Positions 51,411 through 59,218 of a stretch of 64,000 bases of DNA are shown here, piece by piece. The stretch is from QKTW01 sp052161885 (GTDB lineage: Bacteria; Bacteroidota; Bacteroidia; Chitinophagales; Chitinophagaceae). The position numbers and the translations under genes were made by a program. The stretch's first letter is position 1. Each line of letters begins with the position of its first letter. The DNA lies in NCBI GenBank assembly GCA_052161885.1, contig CP197396.1, positions 2,914,001 through 2,978,000 of the forward strand. Direction: 5' to 3'. The notes under the pieces were generated by a model. It was not told where the DNA came from, did no database searches, and worked only from the letters and a program-made list of their open reading frames with translations.

Positions 51411-53038
51411 GCACTTTAACCTATCTGCTGCCGCTGGCAATCTGTACCGGCATCTGCAATTCTTTACTTACAGGTTTTGCGGCCATAATTGTATTGAAGA
51501 CATTGCTGTTCCTGTTTCGCAATCTGCGTTCCTTTTACAAATACCACCTCTGCAATGCAGCGATGCTGGTATGCTTTATAAGTTTTGTTATGGCTTTTGG
51601 CCCGTTGTTCCGGCAAATGAAAAACAGTAATGCCGAAACTCATATCACACGGGCAGCAAGCACAACTGCAGCTAGCCCGATAGTTACCATACATCCGCAA
51701 CCAGCCCCTATATCCCTATCAGAAAGTATGTCGCAGATTATTACCCAAAAAGTAGCGGTCTGGAACACTGCTATATTCATCTTATACATTACCGGTCTCT
51801 TATTATTTTCGGTAAAACTCCTTTGGGGTTGGTACCAGGTACGTAAACTAAAAGCTCATGCAACCGAAATGCCCGGCGCCCCATGGAATCAGTACCTCAG
51901 TAATGCGCTGGAGAAAATGGATATCCGGAAAAAAGTGATCGTCAGGTATTCATCAGATGTTTTATCTCCATGCATTACCGGGTACGCAAAAGCATTGATA
52001 CTTGTACCCGTAAGCCTGTGCAGCCAGCTTACAGCAGAGCAGGCAGAAGCTGTGCTCATGCACGAACTGGCTCATTTACAGCACCTCGATTACTTCTGGA
52101 ACATTATTACCCAGACAATCAGCACGCTGCTTTTTTTCAACCCGTTTGTATGGCTTATTGCCCGCACATGCACGCGATACCGCGAGTATGCATGCGACGA
52201 ACTGGTGAAGGAATATAACGGGGAAATAGCATTGAGCGAATCCCTGCTGGCAATAGCACAATTTCAAAACAGCGGAACAACTGCAGCTTTAGCACTTCAC
52301 AACAACAATAGAAAACAATTATTTAACCGCGTACAAAACCTCCTGGCAATGAAAAAACCAACCCGTATCTCTGTACCCTCCTGGGCTTTTACACTCGCAC
52401 TGTCATTTTGCTTTGTCCTTGCAGCGCCTTCTTCTTCTGAATCACAAACAACAAAAAAAGTTCCGGGAAAACTTGACAGCGCTATACAACGCGCTTACCG
52501 CAATGGCAATAAATATTTTATACTACTTCAGGCAGTTAAGGACGGCATTACCCCCGTGACAGGAGATTACAATTTTCAGTATCGGCATGATTCAGTATTT
52601 TCCAATGAAAAGCTACTGAGTGAACCTTTCCAAAGCCAATATGTATTCAAGGTCAAAAAGTTCTATGCAGATCTTGGCTGTAAAAAAATACCTGATTTCT
52701 CCGTAAGAGGAGAACTGAGCGAAAATGATGTGGTTGATTCAAATTCCGATATGCAAAAAGTACCGGCGCCATCAAATCGCATCATTGCTGATGGTGCTAA
52801 AAATGCAATAGACTTGATTGCAGCTGAAATGGTTCAGGATGGGATCGCAGATACTACAAAAGGGGTACTTATTGAGTACAATAAAAATGGGATTTTTGTA
52901 GATCATGTGCAGCTTAAAGGTGCATCAGAAAAGAAATACAAAAAGCTTTTATCTGCTGCTGAAGGCCACGATCCCGACAATCCCGAAGAATCATATTATG
53001 AATCAAGCAACTGGGTGATACCCTTTTCCAAAAGGTAA
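51407..53038 (+). CDS. M56-family (BlaR1-like) sensor metalloprotease with new C-terminal domain
   Basis: A 543-residue membrane protein. Helices at about 8-30, 43-63 and 113-135 precede a cytoplasmic zinc protease loop with HELAHLQHLDYF (H219, E220, H223), then a further helix at about 323-342 (WAFTLALSFCFVLAA). The C-terminal part (about 355-543) lies outside the membrane and is not the penicillin-binding domain of BlaR1. It has AIQRAYRNGNKYFILLQAVKDG, EPFQSQYVFKVKKFY and AAEMVQDGIADTTKG. The same domain occurs as a separate secreted protein in the next gene. The signal it senses is unknown. The predicted action is cleavage of the BlaI-like repressor. Confidence 0.88.
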   Translation: MSTLTYLLPLAICTGICNSLLTGFAAIIVLKTLLFLFRNLRSFYKYHLCNAAMLVCFISFVMAFGPLFRQMKNSNAETHITRAASTTAASPIVTIHPQPAPISLSESMSQIITQKVAVWNTAIFILYITGLLLFSVKLLWGWYQVRKLKAHATEMPGAPWNQYLSNALEKMDIRKKVIVRYSSDVLSPCITGYAKALILVPVSLCSQLTAEQAEAVLMHELAHLQHLDYFWNIITQTISTLLFFNPFVWLIARTCTRYREYACDELVKEYNGEIALSESLLAIAQFQNSGTTAALALHNNNRKQLFNRVQNLLAMKKPTRISVPSWAFTLALSFCFVLAAPSSSESQTTKKVPGKLDSAIQRAYRNGNKYFILLQAVKDGITPVTGDYNFQYRHDSVFSNEKLLSEPFQSQYVFKVKKFYADLGCKKIPDFSVRGELSENDVVDSNSDMQKVPAPSNRIIADGAKNAIDLIAAEMVQDGIADTTKGVLIEYNKNGIFVDHVQLKGASEKKYKKLLSAAEGHDPDNPEESYYESSNWVIPFSKR

Positions 53039-53210
53039 GGATAGCAAGTTGTATTGCCCCCGGAGTAAAATGGTCATCTGCTTTGTTTTATCTTACATAC
53101 ACTCAGATAGTTGCCTCCGAACAATATTCTTCAAAGGGAGATCCGCTCCAAAAATCATTGTCATTTGTACAATAACCTCCTGTAATACACGTTCCCTTAA
53201 AAAACTTTTT

Positions 53211-54005
53211 ATGACTATAAAACGCCTCAAGCCAATGCTCCTTCTTTTATTTCCTGTAATACTCTGCAGCTATGCACGGGCGCAGGAAATATTAACCCGG
53301 ACACAGCTCAATGACATTTACCGGCAGATGTACCTCAACGGCAATGAAAATTTTGTATTTGTCAAAGCATTGCGTGATGGGCTTATAGAACCGGGAAAGA
53401 CGAGTTCTTTTATGTACAGCGCCGGGAAAGTAATGATCAATTGGAAAGAGTTGCAGGAACCGTTTCTTACAGAATACAGTTTGCTTACCAAGGCATTTCT
53501 GGCATCGCAGGGCAACAACGGCCTGGGATTGCTGCAAATGGAGGACGTAAAGATTTCTGCAAATGATGTACTGGATAGCGCTTCTCATTTCCGTAAGCAC
53601 AAAAACATATTTGCCACCGGCGACAAAGTGCTCAATTCTGATTTTGTAGTAATAAATAATCCGCCACCGGCACCCATACAGGAAGTAACCACTACAAATA
53701 CCGGGAATACGAAAACAGTTACGGCTTATACGCAGGTAGATCCTATCTGCAATGAACTGGTAAAAGACGGGCTCGCAGACCCGGCAAAGGGCTATTCTCT
53801 ATTGTATAACTCTGGCGGCATATACGTAAACGACACACGTATGGACAACGCCTCAGAAGCAAAATACAGGCAACTATTTAAAAAAGACCTGCATTTTGAA
53901 GCCGACTCACCGCTTGCATCCTATAAAATCACACGTACTGCCAAAAAGAACCCGGCCAATGACGAAAAAACGGACATAAACGTTTCCGCACCCGGTAAAA
54001 ACTAA
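53211..54005 (+). CDS. Secreted stand-alone copy of the M56 sensor domain
   Basis: ATG 53211 gives 264 residues with a signal peptide ending SYARA before QEILT. The open frame continues to 53049, but that part has no signal and looks non-coding. The mature protein is homologous by eye along its length to residues 355-543 of the M56 protein just upstream: QMYLNGNENFVFVKALRDG against RAYRNGNKYFILLQAVKDG, EPFLTEYSLLTKAFL against EPFQSQYVFKVKKFY, and CNELVKDGLADPAKGYSLLYNSGGIYVND against AAEMVQDGIADTTKG(VLIEYNKNGIFVDH). It has a Thr/Asn-rich linker at about 165-180. It could compete with, modulate or be the ligand-carrier for the sensor. Downstream of it is a terminator. Confidence 0.75.
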   Translation: MTIKRLKPMLLLLFPVILCSYARAQEILTRTQLNDIYRQMYLNGNENFVFVKALRDGLIEPGKTSSFMYSAGKVMINWKELQEPFLTEYSLLTKAFLASQGNNGLGLLQMEDVKISANDVLDSASHFRKHKNIFATGDKVLNSDFVVINNPPPAPIQEVTTTNTGNTKTVTAYTQVDPICNELVKDGLADPAKGYSLLYNSGGIYVNDTRMDNASEAKYRQLFKKDLHFEADSPLASYKITRTAKKNPANDEKTDINVSAPGKN

Positions 54006-54007
54006 TA

Positions 54008-54032
54008 AAAAGTCCTCCGAGCGGGGACTTTT
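54008..54032 (+). terminator. Terminator of the BlaI/M56 operon
   Basis: Stem AAAAGTCC / GGACTTTT followed by a T-rich run, directly after the stop of the 53211 gene. No hairpin is seen between the M56 gene and 53211. Confidence 0.8.
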
Positions 54033-54104
54033 CTTTTATAAATCATCCATTTATTATACAATTCCTGCAGCAATCACTATTTTAGCGCCCAAATCCAACT
54101 TGTA

Positions 54105-54851
54105 ATGAAACTGCTGGAAAATAAAGTTGCCCTCATCACTGGTGCCAGTCGTGGTATCGGAGAAGCAATAGCCTTGAAATTTGCAGAACACGGTGCAAAC
54201 ATTGCGTTTACATATCTTTCATCAGAAGAACGGGCCAAAGCGCTGGAAGACAAACTTACGGCACTGGGCGTAAAGGCCAAAGGTTATAAATCTGATGCCG
54301 CTGACTACACCTCAGCTGAGCAGCTCGCTGCTGATGTGGCTAAAGAATTTGGTGCCATAGATATCTGTGTAAATAACGCCGGTATCTCCCGCGACAACCT
54401 GCTGCTGCGCCTCACTCCCGAGCAGTGGGATGAAGTAATGCAGGCCAACCTCAAATCTGTATATAATCTTACACGCCAGGTAATTAAGCCGATGATGAAA
54501 GCCCGCAGCGGCAGCATCATTAATCTGAGCTCAATAGTAGGTATCAAGGGAAATCCCGGCCAGAGCAGCTATGCGGCTTCGAAGGCAGGTATTATCGGCT
54601 TTACCAAGTCTATAGCACAGGAAATAGGCAGCCGCAATATTCGCGTAAATGCCATTGCCCCCGGCTTTATCGAAACCGATATGACCCACTACCTGAAAGA
54701 CGGCGGTGCGGAAAAATGGTTTGAAAAGATACCATTGCAACGTTTTGGCAAGCCGGAAGAAATAGCCAGTGTGGCGCTTTTCCTTGCTTCTGACCTGAGC
54801 ACTTATGTAACCGGCCAGGTAATCAGTGCCTGCGGCGGTATGAACACATAA
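54105..54851 (+). CDS. fabG: 3-oxoacyl-ACP reductase
   Basis: A 248-residue short-chain dehydrogenase that reduces 3-ketoacyl-ACP with NADPH in fatty-acid synthesis. TGASRGIG (about 11-18) binds the cofactor, NNAG follows DICVN, the catalytic Ser is in INLSSIVG and Tyr/Lys in SSYAASKAG (Y and K four apart), and the C-terminal GQVISACGGMNT is FabG-like. The ATG at 54105 is near the promoter-like TATTTTAG at 54078-54085. fabH follows 95 bases downstream with its own promoter element, so the two may be independently expressed. Confidence 0.92.
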   Translation: MKLLENKVALITGASRGIGEAIALKFAEHGANIAFTYLSSEERAKALEDKLTALGVKAKGYKSDAADYTSAEQLAADVAKEFGAIDICVNNAGISRDNLLLRLTPEQWDEVMQANLKSVYNLTRQVIKPMMKARSGSIINLSSIVGIKGNPGQSSYAASKAGIIGFTKSIAQEIGSRNIRVNAIAPGFIETDMTHYLKDGGAEKWFEKIPLQRFGKPEEIASVALFLASDLSTYVTGQVISACGGMNT

Positions 54852-54919
54852 TCAAGCATTATAGATTTTTCACAATACATTATATAAGAAGTATTGTGCA
54901 TTCTGAACTGTACATTACC

Positions 54920-54927
54920 TAATTTTG
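54920..54927 (+). promoter_or_regulatory. TAnnTTTG promoter element of fabH
   Basis: TAATTTTG, 19 bases before the ATG at 54947; a TTG lies 23 bases upstream of it. Confidence 0.5.
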
Positions 54928-54946
54928 CCTGTTTAAAAAAAAGTAA

Positions 54947-55945
54947 ATGCAAAAAATACATGCTGCCATCACGGCAGTAGGCGGGTATGTTCCCGAATAC
55001 GTTCTTACCAATGCAGAGCTGGAAACAATGGTTGACACCAATGATGAGTGGATACAGTCCCGCACCGGCATTAAGGAACGCCGCCTTTTAAAAGGAGAAA
55101 GAGGAACATCTGATATGGCGGTGGAAGCAGTGAAAATGATCCTGGAGAAGCGCGGTATCAGTCCACTGGATATAGACCTCCTGATTTGCGCCACTACTAC
55201 GCCCGATATGCAGTTCCCGGCAACAGCCAATGTCATTTCTGACAAGGCAGGTCTGAAAAACGCTTTCGGATACGATATTAATGCTGCCTGCAGCGGCTTT
55301 CTGTATGCACTTACCACCGGTACACAGTTTATCGAAACCGGCCGGCACAAAAAAGTGATTGTGGTAGGGGCAGATAAAATGAGCTCTATCATTAATTACG
55401 AAGACCGCGCTACATGCATCATCTTCGGAGATGGCGCCGGTGCTGTATTGCTGGAACCCAGCACAGACGGTACAGGCGTGCTCGATTCTATACTTCGCAG
55501 TGACGGCGCAGGCCGTGCCTACCTTCATCAGAAAGCAGGCGGTTCTGTAAAACCGGCTACGCTGGAAACTGTAATGAACAAAGAGCATTATGTATACCAG
55601 GAAGGTCAGACAGTATTCAAGTTTGCCGTAAAAAATATGGCCGATGTTTCTGCCGAAATCATGGAGCGTAATAACCTGGTTTCTGAGGACGTAGCCTGGC
55701 TGGTTCCGCATCAGGCAAATAAACGTATCATAGATGCTACACGCGAGCGCATGGGCCTCCCGGAGGAAAAAGTAATGGTGAACATACAGCGCTTTGGCAA
55801 TACTACTAACGGTACGTTGCCGCTATGCCTGTGGGAGTGGGAAAAAGACCTGAAAAAAGGCGATAATATTATCCTGGCTGCTTTTGGCGGCGGGTTTACA
55901 TGGGGCTCTACCTACATTAAATGGGCCTATGATGGTAGTAATTAA
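54947..55945 (+). CDS. fabH: 3-oxoacyl-ACP synthase III
   Basis: A 332-residue KASIII that starts fatty-acid synthesis by condensing an acyl-CoA primer with malonyl-ACP. The thiolase-fold catalytic triad is visible: Cys in INAACSGFLYAL (C115), His in LVPHQANKRI (about 253) and Asn in GNTTNGTLP (about 283). The start MQKIHAAITAVGGYVPEYVLTN is typical. In Bacteroidota, which make branched iso fatty acids, FabH often prefers branched primers; that preference cannot be read from sequence by eye. Ends at a terminator. Confidence 0.94.
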   Translation: MQKIHAAITAVGGYVPEYVLTNAELETMVDTNDEWIQSRTGIKERRLLKGERGTSDMAVEAVKMILEKRGISPLDIDLLICATTTPDMQFPATANVISDKAGLKNAFGYDINAACSGFLYALTTGTQFIETGRHKKVIVVGADKMSSIINYEDRATCIIFGDGAGAVLLEPSTDGTGVLDSILRSDGAGRAYLHQKAGGSVKPATLETVMNKEHYVYQEGQTVFKFAVKNMADVSAEIMERNNLVSEDVAWLVPHQANKRIIDATRERMGLPEEKVMVNIQRFGNTTNGTLPLCLWEWEKDLKKGDNIILAAFGGGFTWGSTYIKWAYDGSN

Positions 55946-55968
55946 CTAAGTTCCGCATATTTATCCAT

Positions 55969-56002
55969 ACGGCTGTCCTTTATACGGGCAGCCGTTTTTC
56001 TT
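55969..56002 (+). terminator. Terminator of fabH
   Basis: Stem ACGGCTGTCC / GGGCAGCCGT (one G-U pair) with a 7-nt loop, then TTTTTCTTTT. Confidence 0.88.
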
Positions 56003-56044
56003 TTATCTATTAAAACCTATTTTTACCAACCATACATTACAACA

Positions 56045-56461
56045 ATGAAAAAACTGGTACTGCCTGCAATCATAATAACATTTCTGTTTACTGCCTGCAA
56101 AAAAAGTAAGGATTCCGCCTCCGTTGTCGGGAAATGGTACCTGGACTATACCTCAACCAAAATAACGGCAGACGGCACCAAAATTAAAGACACAACTATT
56201 GCGGCCATACCATCGGGACAATCCTTTGAATTTACCAAAGACAGCTTTCTGTATGAATACCTGTACGATACAGCCAGCAGTACTTTTTATACAGACACTT
56301 TCAGATACCAGGTCACAGCCGACCAGATCATTACCAGCAAACCGGAAACAGCTTTTATGAAAATACTTACCGGCAGCGAACTTTCTCTTTACACTTCCTG
56401 GGAAAGCAGCGGCGGAACAGCCACTTTGCTCACAGAGACAGTGCAGCATTTTCACAGATAA
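56045..56461 (+). CDS. Lipocalin-like small lipoprotein
   Basis: A 138-residue lipoprotein (lipobox LFTAC, about Cys18, followed by KKSKDS). VVGKWYLDYTSTKI followed by alternating strands (SFEFTKDSFLYEYLYDT, FRYQVTADQIITS, GSELSLYTSW) is the pattern of the Bacteroidota lipocalin-like domain, which begins with a GxW motif. Function is unknown; such proteins may bind small hydrophobic ligands at the outer membrane. Monocistronic, bounded by the fabH terminator and a long hairpin. Confidence 0.7.
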   Translation: MKKLVLPAIIITFLFTACKKSKDSASVVGKWYLDYTSTKITADGTKIKDTTIAAIPSGQSFEFTKDSFLYEYLYDTASSTFYTDTFRYQVTADQIITSKPETAFMKILTGSELSLYTSWESSGGTATLLTETVQHFHR

Positions 56462-56500
56462 AAATGGCAGTATAGCGCAAAAATCATCAGCAAAAAAGAA

Positions 56501-56545
56501 CAGCCGTAAAAGTGTTGGTAACCAGGTACCAGCAATTTTACGGCT
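56501..56545. terminator. Long nested hairpin between the lipocalin-like and DUF3098 genes
   Basis: CAGCCGTAAAA (56501-56511) pairs with TTTTACGGCTG (56535-56545), and inside GTTGGTA pairs with TACCAGC around a 6-nt tip, so the whole 45 nt folds into one arm. It lies between convergent genes and could terminate both. Confidence 0.7.
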
Positions 56546-56591
56546 GCTGCATATTATATTCGCTGTTTCGCCGGAAGCGAAGCTGTGTGTC

Positions 56592-56876
56592 TTATTCGGC
56601 TGTTTCTTTTGGTTTTTTCATGATGGCATATACTTCAATGCCAAAACCGAGCAGGATTACGATCGGTGCGAGTGTAATACGACGGAAGGAATAAACTTCA
56701 TCATAATTAAACTGATGCGGATCCGCGCTTTTACCGCCGCTCATAAGGAGAAAGCCAAGCAGGATGAGTGCAAGGCCGGCCAGCATCCATGTATAATTTG
56801 TTTTATCAAACAGGAATGTCTGGTTGCCCAAAGGTTGTTTGTTGGTTGCTTTATTAGCTGGTTTCTGGTATGCCAT
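56592..56876 (-). CDS. DUF3098 two-helix membrane protein
   Basis: A 94-residue protein with two membrane helices (about 28-46 and 68-86, separated by GGKSADPHQFNYDEVYSFRRITLAP) and a soluble N-terminus. FLFDKTNYTWMLAGLALILLGFLLMSGG and the FNYDEVYSFRRITLAPIVILLGF stretch are the DUF3098 signature of Bacteroidota. Its gene follows ftsX by 24 bases on the same strand, and the ftsX-DUF3098 neighbourhood is one I recall from other members. A link to cell division or cell-wall lipid carrier recycling is possible from context only. Confidence 0.85.
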   Translation of the reverse strand: MAYQKPANKATNKQPLGNQTFLFDKTNYTWMLAGLALILLGFLLMSGGKSADPHQFNYDEVYSFRRITLAPIVILLGFGIEVYAIMKKPKETAE

Positions 56877-56900
56877 ACGACAATATTAAGACTATAATTT

Positions 56901-57755
56901 TTAATAAAGATCTTCAACCTGCATTTTCAGGTATTTTACAACAGAGCGGTGTGTGCTCGTCAGCGAAATGATGATGCCAAGCAGTACCATTCCGCCCATC
57001 AGTACAGCAAGCAGCACAGGCTCACGAAGCAGCTTCAGTTCCGGCAGGCGGGATTCTGCAAATACGATTACAAACCACAGGCCCAATACCGCAAGCAAAC
57101 CGCTGATCAGGCCGTTAATTATAGCACGCTGATCAAAAGGTTTGGAAATAAACCAACGGGTGGCTCCTACCATCTGCATGGTTTTAATCAGGAAACGATT
57201 ACTAAACATAGCGAGGCGCACCGTATTGTCTATCAGTACTATAACTACTATGAAGAGTAGCAGCGATATTGCGGCAAGGATGATGCTTATCTTCCTGAAG
57301 TTATTATCCATCTGGCTCACAACTACTTTAGGATAAGTGACATCATGTACCACATTGCTCTGCATAATGAAAGTCCTTATTTTTTCAAGACTGTCCTTAT
57401 TTACATATTCCGAATGCAGGTTCAGAATGATAGATGTAAACAGCGGATTGGCTCCGGTCAGTTCATCTACATTCTCACCTTCCAGGTCATTCATCATTTT
57501 CAGCGCTTCTTCTTTGCTCACCACTTTTGATGCACGTACAAATGGCTGTGTATCCAGCACAGACTTCATCTTCTGTACATTTTCATCACGCGTATTATCA
57601 TGAAAGTCTACCTGGACTTCAATATCTTCTTTAAAAGCCCGCGTAAGCCCGCGGCCATTAATCACCAGCCAACCAAGCGTACCCAGCAGAAAAAGTACCA
57701 GGGACACGCCGATAATGGCTGATGCATAAGAGGTTTTGGTTTTTCCTTTTGACAT
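56901..57755 (-). CDS. ftsX: FtsX, cell-division ABC-type permease subunit
   Basis: A 284-residue FtsX with an N-terminal membrane helix (about 12-33), an extracytoplasmic domain (about 35-155, EVQVDFHDNTRDENVQKMKSVL), and three C-terminal helices (about 160-185, 215-240 and 250-275) around the FtsX permease domain; NRFLIKTMQMVGATRWFISKPF is the cytoplasmic coupling segment. With FtsE it controls cell-wall hydrolases at the septum. ftsE is not adjacent. Promoter element at 57774-57781. It is the head of an operon with DUF3098. Confidence 0.9.
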   Translation of the reverse strand: MSKGKTKTSYASAIIGVSLVLFLLGTLGWLVINGRGLTRAFKEDIEVQVDFHDNTRDENVQKMKSVLDTQPFVRASKVVSKEEALKMMNDLEGENVDELTGANPLFTSIILNLHSEYVNKDSLEKIRTFIMQSNVVHDVTYPKVVVSQMDNNFRKISIILAAISLLLFIVVIVLIDNTVRLAMFSNRFLIKTMQMVGATRWFISKPFDQRAIINGLISGLLAVLGLWFVIVFAESRLPELKLLREPVLLAVLMGGMVLLGIIISLTSTHRSVVKYLKMQVEDLY

Positions 57756-57773
57756 GTATATTGCTTAGGCGGT

Positions 57774-57781
57774 CAAAAATA
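57774..57781 (-). promoter_or_regulatory. TAnnTTTG promoter element of ftsX
   Basis: TATTTTTG on the minus strand, 18 bases before the ATG at 57755. Confidence 0.5.
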
Positions 57782-57850
57782 TAAAATTTAATAAGCCTTC
57801 ACGGTTAAAAGCTGTTAAAAATTTATACAGCGATGAATTGGAAGGATTTT

Positions 57851-58000
57851 TGAGATGTGAGATATGAGAATTTAGATATGAGATTGGAATTGGGGGAATT
57901 GGAAACGTATTTTGGAATTGATAATTTTTACATTCCCGTATCAGCACATTATTCACATCAACCACATTACCACACCGTCACATTTGCTAATTTGCTAATT
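57851..58000. repeat. Low-complexity spacer: GAGATATGAGA runs and TTGCTAAT repeats
   Basis: The 299-bp spacer between ftsX and the arginase-fold gene has purine-rich near-repeats (GAGATGTGAGATATGAGAAT, ATATGAGATTGGAATTGGGG) at 57851-57900 and TTGCTAATTTGCTAATTAA at 57984-58002. No gene. Confidence 0.45.
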
Positions 58001-58054
58001 AACACATTATCTTCATTCCTTCATTACTTTTAGACATTACATTTTAATTTGAAT

Positions 58055-59185
58055 ATGGATCTGAGGCATTTTTTTGCAGAACGTCATTTTATAGAAAACC
58101 AGGAACCCGGTACATATGATCCGCAACAGTGGGGCGCCCACATTCAATGTGCCACACAGGAAAATTTTCAATGGGAGGAAGCCGATATTATTTTGCTGGG
58201 CTGCGGCGAATGGCGTGGCGAAAGCCGTAATGCAGGCTACAGCAATGGCCCGGACATAGTACGCGAACAACTGTATCAGTCATACAACTGGCATCCGGCT
58301 GTAAAGGTTGCCGACCTGGGCAACATTCTCCAGGGTGTTACCCTGGATGATACAAGAGCTGCGTTGCGCATGGTACTGCATGAACTGCATGCTGCCCACA
58401 AAGTGGTAATAGTGCTTGGCGGCTCCCACGACCTCACATTGCAGCAATATGAAGCATTTAAAGAAATGGGGGAAGGTATCAATGCCTGCGTTACCGATAT
58501 GTTCATAGACCTTGATGAAGCTGAGGGCGTAACATCACGCAGCTTCCTGATGGATATGCTTACTTCTCAGCCGAATTATGTACGGCACTACAGCCATATA
58601 GGTTTCCAGAGCTATTATGTGCACCCACGTATGCTGGAAACGCTCGACAAGCTGCGTTTTGATTTCTTCCGGCTCGGTCGTGTACGTGAGCATATGGAAG
58701 ATGTAGAACCCGCACTGCGCACCAGCCATATGTTCAGCTTTGATATCAATGCAGTAAAATACAGTGATGCACCGGTAAACCGGTTTGGTTCTCCCAATGG
58801 TTTTTCCGGTGATGAAGCCTGTATGCTTACACGTTATGCGGGTATGAGCAACCAGCTTTCTTCTTTCGGCATTTACGGCTACGATCCGGCAAGAGACATG
58901 TTCCAGATGTCGGCAAGACTCATAGCACAGATGATCTGGTACTTTATAGACGGCTACCAGGTGCGCAAAAGTGAAGCACAACTCACAGACCGTGAGGAAT
59001 TTATAGAATTTCATGTAAGCTTTACCAGCAACGATACTATATTCCTTAAAAGCAAGCGCACCGGCCGCTGGTGGATGCAGTTGCCCGACCATTCCTTTGT
59101 CCCCTGCTCCTATGCAGATTATTTAATTGCCTGCAAAGATGAAATACCGGAACGCTGGCTGAGAGAACAGGAACGGCTGCTCTAA
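58055..59185 (+). CDS. Arginase/formimidoylglutamase-fold protein with degraded metal site
   Basis: ATG 58055 gives 376 residues of the ureohydrolase fold (upstream TTG 58049 is less likely). The metal motifs differ from active members. GGSHD (122-126) replaces GGDHS. The second motif, normally DAHxD, reads IDLDEAEG (D152, no His). The third, normally SFDIDAxDP, reads SFDINAVKYSD (D230, N232). At least two of six manganese ligands are thus missing. It may be a pseudoenzyme or bind its metal differently. In other Bacteroidota I recall such a gene next to gldK; here it is far from it. It precedes the desaturase-family gene by 33 bases and probably shares its transcript. Confidence 0.78.
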   Translation: MDLRHFFAERHFIENQEPGTYDPQQWGAHIQCATQENFQWEEADIILLGCGEWRGESRNAGYSNGPDIVREQLYQSYNWHPAVKVADLGNILQGVTLDDTRAALRMVLHELHAAHKVVIVLGGSHDLTLQQYEAFKEMGEGINACVTDMFIDLDEAEGVTSRSFLMDMLTSQPNYVRHYSHIGFQSYYVHPRMLETLDKLRFDFFRLGRVREHMEDVEPALRTSHMFSFDINAVKYSDAPVNRFGSPNGFSGDEACMLTRYAGMSNQLSSFGIYGYDPARDMFQMSARLIAQMIWYFIDGYQVRKSEAQLTDREEFIEFHVSFTSNDTIFLKSKRTGRWWMQLPDHSFVPCSYADYLIACKDEIPERWLREQERLL

Positions 59186-59218
59186 GCGATACTTATATAC
59201 TTTATCAAAAGACAATTC

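Noticed and set aside
51030..53038. Beta-lactam resistance locus
   Set aside because: The external domain is not penicillin-binding and no beta-lactamase or mecA-like gene is in the window.
53049..53210. Upstream extension of the secreted sensor-domain gene
   Set aside because: The start at 53211 gives a proper signal peptide; the extra 54 codons would bury it and show no similarity to the M56 domain.
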